From CAZAZQ01 sp964489705 (lineage in GTDB: Bacteria > Zixibacteria > MSB-5A5 > GN15 > FEB-12), in NCBI GenBank assembly GCA_964489705.1, contig CAZAZQ010000005.1, forward strand, positions 62,001 to 126,000: a stretch of DNA of 64,000 nt, written 5' to 3'. Below, piece after piece: positions 23,595 through 32,387 of this stretch; position 1 is the first letter of the stretch; each line of letters begins with the position of its first letter. The notes below the pieces were generated by a model. The model ran no database searches, was not told where the DNA came from, and saw only the letters and a list, made by a program, of their open reading frames with translations. The translations under genes were made by a program, and so were the position numbers.

Positions 23595-25271
23595 TTAGAG
23601 ATTCGCCTTGCTCGTGTCGCTTGTTTCGGCGGTCTCGCTTTTTTCGTCATCTTTCTTTTTGAGCCGGTATTCCACCGCCGCTTTGACGAAATCCCGGAAA
23701 AGCGGATGCGGCTTGGTCGGACGGGATTTCAGCTCCGGATGGAACTGGACACCGACAAACCACGGGTGAGACGGAACCTCCACGATTTCTACTAGTCGGC
23801 CGTCTGGGGATAGCCCCGAGAGGAGTAAGCCTTTCTCGGTGAGCATTTCCCGGTAGGCATTGTTGACTTCATAGCGGTGGCGATGACGCTCGGAAACCTC
23901 TTTGACGCCATAGGCTTCGTAGGCTTTTGACCCTTCCGTCAACACGCACGGGTACGCTCCCAGCCGCATAGTGCCCCCAAGCTCCGAAACGCCTTCTTGG
24001 TCAGCCATCAAGTGAATCACGGGATGCTTGAGGTCGCGGTAAAATTCGTAGCTGTGGGCATCGGGGAGTCCGCACACATGGCGGGCATACTCAATGACGG
24101 CGCATTGCATGCCGAGGCAGATCCCCAGGAAAGGGATGTTTCGTTCGCGGACATAGCGGATAGCGTCGATTTTCCCTTCCACGCCCCGTTCTCCGAACCC
24201 GCCCGGGATGAGCAAGCCGTCGACTCCCTGCAGGAGTTTTTCCGCCCCGCTGTGTTTGATATCTTCCGAACTTACCCAAATGAGCTTGACTTCGGCGTCG
24301 CTGGAAACGCCGGCATGAATGAAGGCTTCGATAATTGACTTGTAGGCATCTTTCAGATTTACGTATTTCCCGCAGATGGCGATTTTCACCAGATGTTTCG
24401 GATAATTGATTCTCTCCACCATTTGTTCCCATTCGGTAAGATCCGGCGGTGGAAGTTGGAAACCGAAGTGTTCGCAGACGATGTCGTCCAATCCTTGCTC
24501 GTGGAATTTCTGCGGCACTTCGTAAATGGTGGTCACATCTTCCGCCGGAATGACCGACCGGGTAGGAACGGAACAGAAGAGGCTGATTTTCTGTCGGAGG
24601 CTTTCCGAAATCGGTTGTGCCGAGCGGCACAGGAGCATATCCGGTTGAATCCCGATTTCCCGTAGTGCCCGCACTGAGTGCTGGGTCGGTTTGGTTTTGA
24701 ATTCACCGGCGGTGGTAATATAGGGTACCAAGGTCACATGGATAAACATGGTGTTGCGGTGACCGTGCTCCAATCCCATCTGGCGAATCGCTTCCAAAAA
24801 GGGTAAAGACTCGATGTCGCCGACGGTGCCGCCGATTTCCGCTACTACCACGTCAGGCCGTAAGGGATTCTGTTCCAAACGGCGGATCCGGTTTTTGATT
24901 TCTTCCGTAACGTGGGGGATGACTTGCACCGTGGCGCCGAGATAATCGCCGCGACGCTCCCGGGTGATGATGGTGTGATATATCTGCCCGGTGGTGACGT
25001 TATTGTCCTTGGTCAGCGATTGGTCTAAAAACCGTTCGTAGTGCCCCAAATCGAGGTCGGTCTCGGAGCCGTCATCAAGGACGAACACTTCGCCGTGCTG
25101 AAAGGGATTCATTGTCCCCGGGTCGACGTTCAAATACGGGTCGAGCTTGACGTTCAAAACCCGCAAGCCTCGTTTTTTCAGCAAAAAACCGATGGATGCC
25201 GAGGCAATGCCTTTTCCTAAGGCTGAAACCACCCCACCGGTAACAAAAATATATTTCGTCTTCTCAGACAT
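23595..25271 (-). CDS. pyrG: CTP synthase
   Basis: Makes CTP from UTP, ATP and glutamine. 558 residues, slightly longer than E. coli because of a C-terminal tail (KKKDDEKSETAETSDTS). The amidoligase half begins KYIFVTGGVVSALGKGIASASIG with EVFVLDDGSETDLDLGHYERF. The class I glutaminase half has the nucleophile elbow GICLGMQ and the closing PFVGVQFHPE-like motif. GAGGAA precedes ATG 25271. It overlaps kdsB by 8 bases; this pairing is sensible because KdsB consumes CTP. Confidence 0.97.
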   Translation of the reverse strand: MSEKTKYIFVTGGVVSALGKGIASASIGFLLKKRGLRVLNVKLDPYLNVDPGTMNPFQHGEVFVLDDGSETDLDLGHYERFLDQSLTKDNNVTTGQIYHTIITRERRGDYLGATVQVIPHVTEEIKNRIRRLEQNPLRPDVVVAEIGGTVGDIESLPFLEAIRQMGLEHGHRNTMFIHVTLVPYITTAGEFKTKPTQHSVRALREIGIQPDMLLCRSAQPISESLRQKISLFCSVPTRSVIPAEDVTTIYEVPQKFHEQGLDDIVCEHFGFQLPPPDLTEWEQMVERINYPKHLVKIAICGKYVNLKDAYKSIIEAFIHAGVSSDAEVKLIWVSSEDIKHSGAEKLLQGVDGLLIPGGFGERGVEGKIDAIRYVRERNIPFLGICLGMQCAVIEYARHVCGLPDAHSYEFYRDLKHPVIHLMADQEGVSELGGTMRLGAYPCVLTEGSKAYEAYGVKEVSERHRHRYEVNNAYREMLTEKGLLLSGLSPDGRLVEIVEVPSHPWFVGVQFHPELKSRPTKPHPLFRDFVKAAVEYRLKKKDDEKSETAETSDTSKANL

Positions 25272-26028
25272 GACTGTTCCTCGTGTATATGGATGCCAAC
25301 TTTTTTACATCTTCGGGCGTGTCGATGGAAACCGACCGCATCGTGGTTTTGAAAACCCGGATTTCTCCGCCGTGTTCCAGTATTCGTAGTTGTTCGAGAG
25401 ATTCCGCTTTTTCATACGGCGTGCGCCGCCACCGGGCGAACTGTTCCAAGGCGGCGCGGCGGAAAAAGTAAATGCCGATATGTCCCCAAAACGGAAATTG
25501 TCTTACCCGCTCGCTTTCCCGGGCGTTTTGGAGATAGGGAAGTGGGAAGCGGGAAAACCACCGAGCGGAATTGTCTCGGTTTACGAGAACCTTCACGATG
25601 TTGGGGTCGAAAAGCTCATCATCGGAAGTGAGCTTGCGGATTAGAGTAGCATATTGAATCGCAGAGGCTTTCCGCATGGCAGAGACGACCCGATCGAGCA
25701 CCGATGCCTTTAGACCGAAATTATCCGCTTGCACATTTATGATAATTTTTCCACCGATTTTTCGAGCGGCTTCGGCAACCCGGTCGGAACCGGTTTGGTG
25801 GCGGACGGAAGTCCGTACGACTTCTCCGCCGTAGGAGCGTACCGCCTCTATGATTTCCCGACTGTCGGTAGCGACAATCACCCGGTCGATGGTACGGGCT
25901 TTCCGCACCTCATCGTAGACGTGAAAGAGAAGCGGTTTGTTGCGGAAGGGATACATCACTTTTTTCGGAAAGCGGCGGGAATGCAGCCGAGCGGGGATGA
26001 CGGCGATTACGGACGCTGCCATTGGCAA
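25264..26028 (-). CDS. kdsB: 3-deoxy-manno-octulosonate cytidylyltransferase (CMP-Kdo synthetase)
   Basis: Activates Kdo for lipopolysaccharide. 254 residues. VIPARLHSRRFPKKV is the nucleotide-binding N-terminus; VIVATDS, RHQTGSDRVAEAA, SARWFSRFPLPY, GHIGIYFFRR, EKAESLEQLRILEHG and SIDTPEDV are all KdsB blocks. One deviation: the usual NVQGDEP metal motif is NVQADNF here, keeping the Asp but losing Gly, Glu and Pro. The function is still most likely KdsB, and it implies an LPS-bearing outer membrane. Confidence 0.9.
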   Translation of the reverse strand: MPMAASVIAVIPARLHSRRFPKKVMYPFRNKPLLFHVYDEVRKARTIDRVIVATDSREIIEAVRSYGGEVVRTSVRHQTGSDRVAEAARKIGGKIIINVQADNFGLKASVLDRVVSAMRKASAIQYATLIRKLTSDDELFDPNIVKVLVNRDNSARWFSRFPLPYLQNARESERVRQFPFWGHIGIYFFRRAALEQFARWRRTPYEKAESLEQLRILEHGGEIRVFKTTMRSVSIDTPEDVKKLASIYTRNSHV

Positions 26029-26155
26029 CCTCGCTGATGGGGACTTGTCCCTCGGTTTCCTATTAAGGGGAAGTTATCCGCCCGCCCCGCCAAGCGGACA
26101 TACCGCTTCGGCTGATAATCTTGGTTGATTTGGCTCAATCTCTGCAGCATGAGAG

Positions 26156-26184
26156 AAAATAGGGAAAGACCGACGTCAAGTCAA
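26156..26184 (-). promoter_or_regulatory. Probable promoter for kdsB-pyrG
   Basis: On the minus strand TTGACT (26184-26179), 17 bases, TATTTT (26161-26156), about 120 bases before kdsB. It lies in the 343-base divergent gap between kdsB and the kinase-like gene. The untranslated leader has two small hairpins, AAGCGG/CCGCTT near 26095 and GGGAC/GTCCC near 26045. I found no convincing plus-strand promoter in this gap. Confidence 0.5.
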
Positions 26185-26371
26185 GTTTTGAACGGCTCTT
26201 TCCGCAAAACCTTTTTGGGTAACCTTTCGATTCCGTTTTTTTATGCTCCATCTTGGCTTTCTTTGCGTTTTTGCCGCTCTTTTTTTGAGTCTCTTCTCCC
26301 TGCCTAAAGAGTCTTCGGCAAAGCTCCGATACAATTAGTAAATGTACCAAAATGAAACATGGCGGGTAATA

Positions 26372-27772
26372 ATGACTCAAACCATCGTACATAATAATGA
26401 TAGAAAAGCTGTTGCCTCATGGCGGGGCGGCAATGTTTCGGTGCCGGAAAGAATCACCGAGCGTCTTGGTACCGAGCTTGTCAACCAAGCGATGCTCGAA
26501 TCGTTGCTGTTTGGTGTGTTGTTGCGCGGCACCTTAACGAACGCCGAAAAAGAGTTTCTGGACAATCTTTCGCCGGAGCGGGCGTTTACGTTCCTGATGC
26601 AAGAGGAACGGTCATTCCACCCGGAAAATGTTCGGCTTTTTCCGATGACAGTTATCGAAACTTTGTTGCATCAACGGGGGGAGGCGGTCTTTACGCATCG
26701 GTATCGTCCGGAGGGCTCTCTTAGCCGCGAGTATTTGATTCTGACCGCCTTGCTCAATCCTTCCGAAGCGCAACCGATGGTGTTCGGCTTCTTTGGACCG
26801 GCAGCTCACCTAGCGCAAGATGAAATGTACGAGCGCTTTCATCGGTTGGTTCAACAGTTCCGGACGGCATACCATATCGCGTCAAGGATGGCTCGAAAAA
26901 TCGAAAAGCACCATACCGCCGGACAGTTGTTGTTGGTTGTCAACCGAAGCTCCGGGCGGGTGGTCTTCGTCAACGATGCCGCTTTGCGACTTTTCCCGAA
27001 AGGGGAAAGTATCATTGGAGAAGAGTTCGGTCATATCAAACAAACACTGCTCTCCTTATTGCCGGGGAACCGATTGAAAATCAGTCACCTGAATGAGGGA
27101 GAGCTTTACCTGTCGCTTATTGAGGTGACCGCCAGGCAGGAAGCGAAAGGACCGTCACCGGCGTGGTTTTTTGACACCCTGCAAGGGAAATCCGAGCGTC
27201 TTTTCGGTTCTTTGCAAAAGCTGGAAACCCTCTGTGATGAAAAAACGAGCGGCGAGATACTTGCGCATGTCCGAAAAATCACCGCCGATGCCACAGAGTA
27301 CGATTATTACGTGAAGTGTATGTCATTTCTCGGCACCTACGATGAGCTGGAATTGTCGGAGGTAAACGTTCTTGACGAGTTGGAACATGCCGTCACCGTC
27401 GAAGCGGCTCGCATCAACCATACCCGGCGCATCGAACGCTCCGGGGTTGCCGAGCCGGTAACGGTCACGGCTCCCCGGCATATGTTCGGGATGCTGTTTG
27501 ACAGTATCCTTTTGATGCACTTGAAGAACCTGGAGATGCCGGGCAATACCATCATCAGTATGAAAACAAACCGCCGGGAGGAAAAGCTGGTGCTGGTATT
27601 CGAAACGGATTCTTTCCCCAGCTTGGCGAAGGAGGCTCTGGATGTCGAGTGGTTGAATTGTGCCCGGGGGTTGGCGGCGAAATTGGGAGTCACGATGACC
27701 AACCGCTCCAGTGCGCAGGATTACAAAATTGTCACCAGTGTCACTATTCCTTTTGAACGGAAAACGGAGTAA
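26372..27772 (+). CDS. Degenerate histidine-kinase-like sensor (PAS plus pseudo-kinase)
   Basis: 466 residues from ATG 26372 (GGCGGG six bases upstream; a second ATG at 26342 has no ribosome site). Residues roughly 180-265 look like a PAS domain (GQLLLVVNRSSGRVVFVNDAALRLFPKGES). The following helical pair resembles a DHp domain but has no His at the expected place (FFDTLQGKSERLFGSLQKLE). The C-terminal 120 residues have a GHKL-like outline (PRHMFGMLFDSILLMHLKNL, VLVFETDSF) without the N, G1 or G2 box residues. It is followed 7 bases later by an NtrC-like regulator, as a kinase would be. Confidence 0.7.
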   Translation: MTQTIVHNNDRKAVASWRGGNVSVPERITERLGTELVNQAMLESLLFGVLLRGTLTNAEKEFLDNLSPERAFTFLMQEERSFHPENVRLFPMTVIETLLHQRGEAVFTHRYRPEGSLSREYLILTALLNPSEAQPMVFGFFGPAAHLAQDEMYERFHRLVQQFRTAYHIASRMARKIEKHHTAGQLLLVVNRSSGRVVFVNDAALRLFPKGESIIGEEFGHIKQTLLSLLPGNRLKISHLNEGELYLSLIEVTARQEAKGPSPAWFFDTLQGKSERLFGSLQKLETLCDEKTSGEILAHVRKITADATEYDYYVKCMSFLGTYDELELSEVNVLDELEHAVTVEAARINHTRRIERSGVAEPVTVTAPRHMFGMLFDSILLMHLKNLEMPGNTIISMKTNRREEKLVLVFETDSFPSLAKEALDVEWLNCARGLAAKLGVTMTNRSSAQDYKIVTSVTIPFERKTE

Positions 27773-27779
27773 CGGATAC

Positions 27780-29162
27780 ATGGAAGAAAAAAAGGAAACC
27801 AACGTTCTCTTTATCGACTCGGAAGGGGTAACCCATCGGAAACTCTCCGTAGACCAAGGGAGCCGTACCCTCCGTATGAACGTCGTCTCTTCTTTGTCCG
27901 AAGCGGAAGCGGCGCTTGAGGAAAGCACCGTCGAGGTGGTGGTGTTCGTTTGCCAACCGGAGACGCGCGAACCGGTACCGTCCGAGGCAGTTCGGGAGAT
28001 TCGGAACAGGTCGCTGTTCACGGAAGTTATCGTACTTTCCGAAGCTCTTGACGACGGGATGACGATTGCCGCGTTACGAGCCGGGGCGTATGATGTTATA
28101 ACGTTACCGGTGACAGGAGAGCTTCTGTGGGGAAAAATTTCCCGCGCTGCCGCCGCAGCGCAGATGAAGCGGGAATATTTCCACATGCGGCAGGATGTGG
28201 CGGTAAGCTTCGGGCTGGACGGTTTGGTGGGAAATTCCAAAGCAATAACCGCCCTCCGAGAGAACGTGCAGCGGTTGGCACCGACCGATATTTCCGTACT
28301 CATCACCGGTGAGGCGGGAGTCGGCAAAAGTTTTCTGGCGAGAATCCTTCATTACCATTCCCATCGCCGGTATCATCCTTTTGTCTGCATCGATGGCGTC
28401 CACGCCGACGAAAAGATTCTCGAGACGCTGCTCTTCGGAACGGAAGATCAACGAGGAAACGGTTTACCTCCGGCGGTGCTTCGTGCCGATGGTGGGACGC
28501 TCTTTCTTGACAACGTCGAGAGTCTGCCGATGCCGGTTCAAGACAAGCTGATGACGTTCCTCAAGGACTTTACCCTTCCCACCTCAGAGGGAGAAAGCCG
28601 ACGGAAGGTAGAGTTCCGTCTTCTTTCCGCTACGAGAACGAACTTGGAGCATGCCGTAGACCAAGGAACCTTCCGAGAGGATTTGTTCTATCGGCTGAAC
28701 GTTGTCACTGTGACGGTCCCGACCTTGGCGGAGAGAAAAGAAGACATAGCGTTGTTGAGCGATGCGTTGGTGCGCAAGTTGTCCCGGACAATGGAGCGGA
28801 AGCCGCCGATGCTTGCCCCGGAAGCGGTAGAAAAACTCCGGGCATGCCGGTGGAAAGAGAACGTCCGCGATTTGGAGGCGTTGCTCAAAGAGGCGCTGGT
28901 TCGTTGTTCCGGGGAAGTATTAACCGTTGAAGATCTTCCTCGGTCTTCGGATGAGACGACTTGGTGCTCCTCCGATTCCTCTGAATATCCGGCTAATTCC
29001 GAGAACCTGCTGGAAGACAGTCAGCGGGCGGTGATTCGTCGGGCATTGATAGACAATAATTGGAATTTCACCCAGACCGCGCAAGCTTTGGGCATTGGTC
29101 GGACTACCTTGTGGCGGAAATTGAAAAAGTATGACATCAAAAAGGAAGTGGAAACAACGTGA
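27780..29162 (+). CDS. NtrC-like regulator with degenerate receiver and AAA+ domains
   Basis: 460 residues from ATG 27780. Domain 1 (6-120) is receiver-like, but the phospho-acceptor Asp is replaced by F56 (VEVVVFVCQP) and the TKP lysine by Leu (ITLPV). Domain 2 (140-385) is an AAA+ module: Walker A GEAGVGKS at 177-184, Walker B LFLDN with D244-N245 (N for the usual E), R-finger region FREDLFYRL. The GAFTGA loop that contacts sigma-54 is missing; the segment reads FGTEDQRGNGLPPAVL. Domain 3 is a Fis-type HTH (NWNFTQTAQALGIGRTTLWRKLKKY). It probably works as a DNA-binding regulator without phosphorylation or sigma-54. Confidence 0.85.
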   Translation: MEEKKETNVLFIDSEGVTHRKLSVDQGSRTLRMNVVSSLSEAEAALEESTVEVVVFVCQPETREPVPSEAVREIRNRSLFTEVIVLSEALDDGMTIAALRAGAYDVITLPVTGELLWGKISRAAAAAQMKREYFHMRQDVAVSFGLDGLVGNSKAITALRENVQRLAPTDISVLITGEAGVGKSFLARILHYHSHRRYHPFVCIDGVHADEKILETLLFGTEDQRGNGLPPAVLRADGGTLFLDNVESLPMPVQDKLMTFLKDFTLPTSEGESRRKVEFRLLSATRTNLEHAVDQGTFREDLFYRLNVVTVTVPTLAERKEDIALLSDALVRKLSRTMERKPPMLAPEAVEKLRACRWKENVRDLEALLKEALVRCSGEVLTVEDLPRSSDETTWCSSDSSEYPANSENLLEDSQRAVIRRALIDNNWNFTQTAQALGIGRTTLWRKLKKYDIKKEVETT

Positions 29163-29737
29163 AAATGATGAAATTCACTCATGGCAATGGGTCTATGAAT
29201 AATACGGATAAAAGGAAAAATCGAAAACCTCGCCCCGGCACGGATGCGGAGGGAAATTTCAGTATCGCCGAGATGGCTCGGCAGGAAGAGAACCTATCCG
29301 AGGTGTTTTTTGCTCTGACCCGTCACTTGCAACAGAAGTTCGACATCAACCGAGGGGTTTTGGTCATCAAGCAGGAACAGCCGAAAAGGCTTGCCGCTAT
29401 CTCGACGTGGAACAACGGCTTTGGCAGGGACGGGTTGATGCTCCGCCTGCCGGAGGAATCCTCGTTGTTTGACAAGGTGCTGGCTCAGGGAGAGGTCTAC
29501 ACCGAGAACTTTTGCGGTGCCTTCAGCGGGAACTTCTTTGAACGGAAGCTCCTATTGGACGACAATTCCCGTTCTTTCGTGTTGCAGCCGTTGATTGCGG
29601 AAGGTCAGGTGGTCGGTCTACTCGGCTATAGTTCGGAACAACCGACGGCGTTTACCTTGTTTGAAGAAGGGACCTTCAATAAACTCGCCGAGGAATTGGG
29701 AAACGTCATTCGCTCGAAGAAGTATACTTTGAAGTAA
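29159..29737 (+). CDS. GAF-domain protein
   Basis: 192 residues, most of it one GAF domain: FFALTRHLQQKFDINRGVLVIKQE, then LRLPEESSLFDKVLAQGEVYTENF and FVLQPLIAEGQVVGLLGYSS, a typical GAF pattern for small-molecule binding or protein contact. No catalytic domain is attached. GTG 29159 overlaps the previous stop by four bases (GTGA); ATGs follow at 29165 and 29195. It is the third gene of the kinase-like/regulator operon and may deliver the input signal (inference). Confidence 0.8.
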   Translation: MKMMKFTHGNGSMNNTDKRKNRKPRPGTDAEGNFSIAEMARQEENLSEVFFALTRHLQQKFDINRGVLVIKQEQPKRLAAISTWNNGFGRDGLMLRLPEESSLFDKVLAQGEVYTENFCGAFSGNFFERKLLLDDNSRSFVLQPLIAEGQVVGLLGYSSEQPTAFTLFEEGTFNKLAEELGNVIRSKKYTLK

Positions 29738-29835
29738 GGTGCATTTTCCCCGCCGGCACTGCGGGGAACGTAAAGGCAGCTTTTCACAAAACGCACGTGA
29801 AAAAGGTAGACGAACTTATCTCTTTCAGGCACCCC

Positions 29836-30837
29836 TTACCGTGTCTGTTCTTTCTTTATCCTTTTTGCTTTTCTCTTGGCTCGATTATGTTCCGAGTTGG
29901 TGCGGGAGAAAAAGTGTCCGCCGATATTGTTCGCGACAAAAAAGAGGTAATCGGTCTCTTCCGGGTATAAAGCCGCTCGGATAGCCGCCAAACCGGGGGA
30001 GTTGATGGGAGTAGGGGGGAGTCCTTTATGAAGGTATGTATTGTACGGGGTGTCGACTTTCAGGTCGCGCCTTGTCAGAGGACGGTCAAGCCCGCCCAGA
30101 CCGTAAATGACGGTCGGATCGGCGTCGAGTTTCATTTTCCGGCGCAGCCTATTGTGGTAAACCGATGAAATCGTTCGCCGCTCTTCGTCTAAACTTGTCT
30201 CGGCTTCGATGATGGATGCCAGGGTGACGATTTCGTGAGGAGTGAGGTTGTCGATAATTTCTTGAGAAGACCATAAGGAATCGGTCATTCTGTGAAATTG
30301 GGCGACCAATGCTTGGACAACTTCTTCTTCTCTAATTCCCCATTTGAAGATGTATGTTTCAGGAAAGAGGTAACCTTCCAAGCAAGGGAGATTCAATCGT
30401 TGCAGAAAAGCGGTGTCGGTGTTGAGGGCGATGAAACGTGCCGAGTCCAAGTCAAGGGCACGGGAGATAATGCCGGCGACCTTCCAGATGGGAGATCCTT
30501 CGGGAATGGTTACCTTCCGCATGACGAAATCGGCGCGCTGGAATTTCTCCAGTACCGACCGACAGGAATTGCGGTGGGAAAAATCGTACCTTCCGGGAAT
30601 GAGTTTCTTGTCGATGCCTATCAGTCTGGCGGGGAAAGTCAACAGCAAGCGGGACGAGACCACTCCGTGGGCGACGAGGGAATCGGCAAGGGAAGAAAAA
30701 GAGTCACCCGGCTTCACAATCACCGTTACGGTTTGTTCGCCGATGTCTGTCTCTTGCGTATACCGGTAATATCCGTAGAGAACCGTTCCCCCCGCGACGA
30801 TAAGACAAGCGAGAGCTATTTTAATTCCGAGGCGCAT
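29836..30837 (-). CDS. mltG: Endolytic murein transglycosylase MltG
   Basis: Inner-membrane enzyme that cuts nascent glycan strands and sets peptidoglycan chain length. 333 residues: membrane anchor at about 7-24 (IALACLIVAGGTVLYGYY), a LysM-like segment (VIVKPGDSFSSLADSLVAHGV), and the YceG catalytic domain with E211 in LASIIEAETSLDEER, then SVYHNRL, LDADPTVIYGLG, YNTYLHKGLPPTPINSPG and FFVANNIGGHFFS. All family blocks are intact. It is encoded 30 bases after ruvX. The 98-base convergent gap to the GAF gene has small hairpins but no clear terminator. Confidence 0.96.
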   Translation of the reverse strand: MRLGIKIALACLIVAGGTVLYGYYRYTQETDIGEQTVTVIVKPGDSFSSLADSLVAHGVVSSRLLLTFPARLIGIDKKLIPGRYDFSHRNSCRSVLEKFQRADFVMRKVTIPEGSPIWKVAGIISRALDLDSARFIALNTDTAFLQRLNLPCLEGYLFPETYIFKWGIREEEVVQALVAQFHRMTDSLWSSQEIIDNLTPHEIVTLASIIEAETSLDEERRTISSVYHNRLRRKMKLDADPTVIYGLGGLDRPLTRRDLKVDTPYNTYLHKGLPPTPINSPGLAAIRAALYPEETDYLFFVANNIGGHFFSRTNSEHNRAKRKAKRIKKEQTR

Positions 30838-30867
30838 CTTTTTTCCGCAGTCAAGTGATTTTCTCTT

Positions 30868-31299
30868 CTACTGTGGCAACCCTTCCAAGAATCGTTGCAG
30901 GATGAACATTGCCGCCAGTTGATCTACTCGTTTTTTGTTTTGTCCGACCTTTTTACCGAAGGAATGGATGGTTCGTTCCGCTTCCGCCGACGAGAGCCGT
31001 TCGTCGATTTTGTGAATAGGTCCGTCGTAGATGTTTTTGAGTTTTTCGATGAGCTCATCCACTTCCTTGCAGGTATGGCTTTTTTCTCCCGACATGGACA
31101 GAGGATAGCCGATGACCAGCCCGGCTGGCTGGTACTCTTCGATGAGAGCGGCGATTTGTGTGACGGCGTTCTTTAATGAGGTGACTTCAAGCGTCGGCAG
31201 GGGAGAGGCAATGGTACCGGTGGGATCGCTTTTGGCGATACCGATTCGCCTGGCGCCGTAGTCGATTGCCAAGTATGTCTTGTCGTTTGAAGCCGTCAT
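30868..31299 (-). CDS. ruvX: RuvX/YqgF, pre-16S rRNA nuclease and Holliday-junction resolvase family
   Basis: RNase H-like fold. From ATG 31299 it has 143 residues, the usual size: LAIDYGARRIGIAKSDPTG holds the first catalytic Asp, VIGYPLSMSGEKSHTCKEVDELIEKL follows, then DERLSSAEAERTI and the last Asp in KKRVDQLAAMFILQRFL. The frame continues upstream to TTG codons at 31329-31335 that would add non-conserved residues. It heads a two-gene unit with mltG. Confidence 0.95.
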   Translation of the reverse strand: MTASNDKTYLAIDYGARRIGIAKSDPTGTIASPLPTLEVTSLKNAVTQIAALIEEYQPAGLVIGYPLSMSGEKSHTCKEVDELIEKLKNIYDGPIHKIDERLSSAEAERTIHSFGKKVGQNKKRVDQLAAMFILQRFLEGLPQ

Positions 31300-31362
31300 C
31301 GCTCCAAGGGTATCGTTTTCGTCCGGCAATGTCAACCACTGTTATGTGTTCGGCGGCAGAAA

Positions 31363-31396
31363 GGAAAACGCTGCCGTTTTCTTTCGGCAGCGTTTG
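31363..31396 (-). terminator. Terminator of the NfeD-SPFH operon
   Basis: AACGCTGCCG (31367-31376) / CGGCAGCGTT (31385-31394), perfect 10-bp stem, 8-base loop. On the minus strand it follows the SPFH stop by about 30 bases and is followed by a T-rich run (TTTTCCTTT). Confidence 0.8.
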
Positions 31397-31422
31397 GTGT
31401 TCCCCCCGCCTGTCTCGAGCGG

Positions 31423-32364
31423 TCATGCCGTCTGAGCGGCAGGTTCCGCTTGCGGACCGTCTTTCGTCTTGATTCCTTCCACCATCGCCGAGAGCGCCGA
31501 GATAATCCCGCTCGCTTCGTACGGCAAAAAGATTTTGCTCGATTTGCCGTCCGCCAGCTTGGGAAGCACTTCCAGGTACTTCAAGGTGATAAGCTTTTCG
31601 TCCGGTCGGCCGTCGTGAATCGCCTTGTACACGGAAAGAATAGCTTGCGCTTCTCCTTCCGCCACCGTGAGTTGGCGGTACTTTTCCGCATCGGCTTTCT
31701 TCTTGACCGCTTCGGCGTATCCTTCCGCTTCAAGGATTTTCGCCTGTTTCGCGCCTTCCGCCTTGGTGATTTCAGCTTGGCGAACCCCTTCGGCTTCGAG
31801 AATGGTCGCCCGCTTGTCGCGTTCCGCTTTCATCTGGCGGCTCATGGCTTCGGTGATGTCGATCGGCGGGTCGATTCGTTGAAGTTCGACTCGGTTGACT
31901 TTGACTCCCCATTTGTCGGTGGCGGAATCGAGCACATCCCGAAGTTGGCCATTAATTTCGTCACGGGAGGTCAGGCAGGCGTCAAGCTCCAATTCGCCGA
32001 AAATGTTTCTCAGGTTGGTTTGCGCCAGCTTGGTTGCCGCGATAATGTAGTTGGAAATTTCATAGCGTGACCGCACCGGGTCGGTGACCTGAGCGTAGAT
32101 AATGGCATCCACTTCCACGCTGACGTTGTCCTTGGTGATGACTCGCTGCGGAGGGACATCCAGCACCACTTCCCGCATGTCGACCTTGATGACGGTGTCG
32201 AAAAAGGGCACGATTAAATTCAAGCCGGGGTCCAGAATACGTTGAAATTTTCCCAACCGTTCCACCAATCCCCGTTCGAACGGGCGGATGATACGGATGG
32301 ACATCGCCACGATAATAAAGACAAAGAAACCGAAGACGATGAGAAATATCATAACCGGATTCAT
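31423..32364 (-). CDS. SPFH/Band 7 membrane protein (stomatin/slipin-like)
   Basis: 313 residues. N-terminal membrane helix (3-25, VMIFLIVFGFFVFIIVAMSI), then the SPFH domain: RPFERGLVERLGKFQRILDPGLNLIVPF, VDMREVVLDVPPQRVITKDNVSVEVDAIIY. A long Ala/Lys/Glu-rich coiled coil (GVRQAEITKAEGAKQAKILEAEG) leads to KYLEVLPKLADGKSSKIFLPYE. This is the prokaryotic stomatin group linked to membrane microdomains. AAGGAGG lies eight bases before ATG 32364. It follows an NfeD protein, the usual partner. Confidence 0.95.
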   Translation of the reverse strand: MNPVMIFLIVFGFFVFIIVAMSIRIIRPFERGLVERLGKFQRILDPGLNLIVPFFDTVIKVDMREVVLDVPPQRVITKDNVSVEVDAIIYAQVTDPVRSRYEISNYIIAATKLAQTNLRNIFGELELDACLTSRDEINGQLRDVLDSATDKWGVKVNRVELQRIDPPIDITEAMSRQMKAERDKRATILEAEGVRQAEITKAEGAKQAKILEAEGYAEAVKKKADAEKYRQLTVAEGEAQAILSVYKAIHDGRPDEKLITLKYLEVLPKLADGKSSKIFLPYEASGIISALSAMVEGIKTKDGPQAEPAAQTA

Positions 32365-32387
32365 AGTGAACCTCCTTCCTTCCTTTC

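Noticed and set aside
29738..29835. Terminators in the convergent GAF-mltG gap
   Set aside because: CCCCGC/GCGGGG and TTTTCAC/GTGAAAA stems exist, but neither is followed by a T-run.
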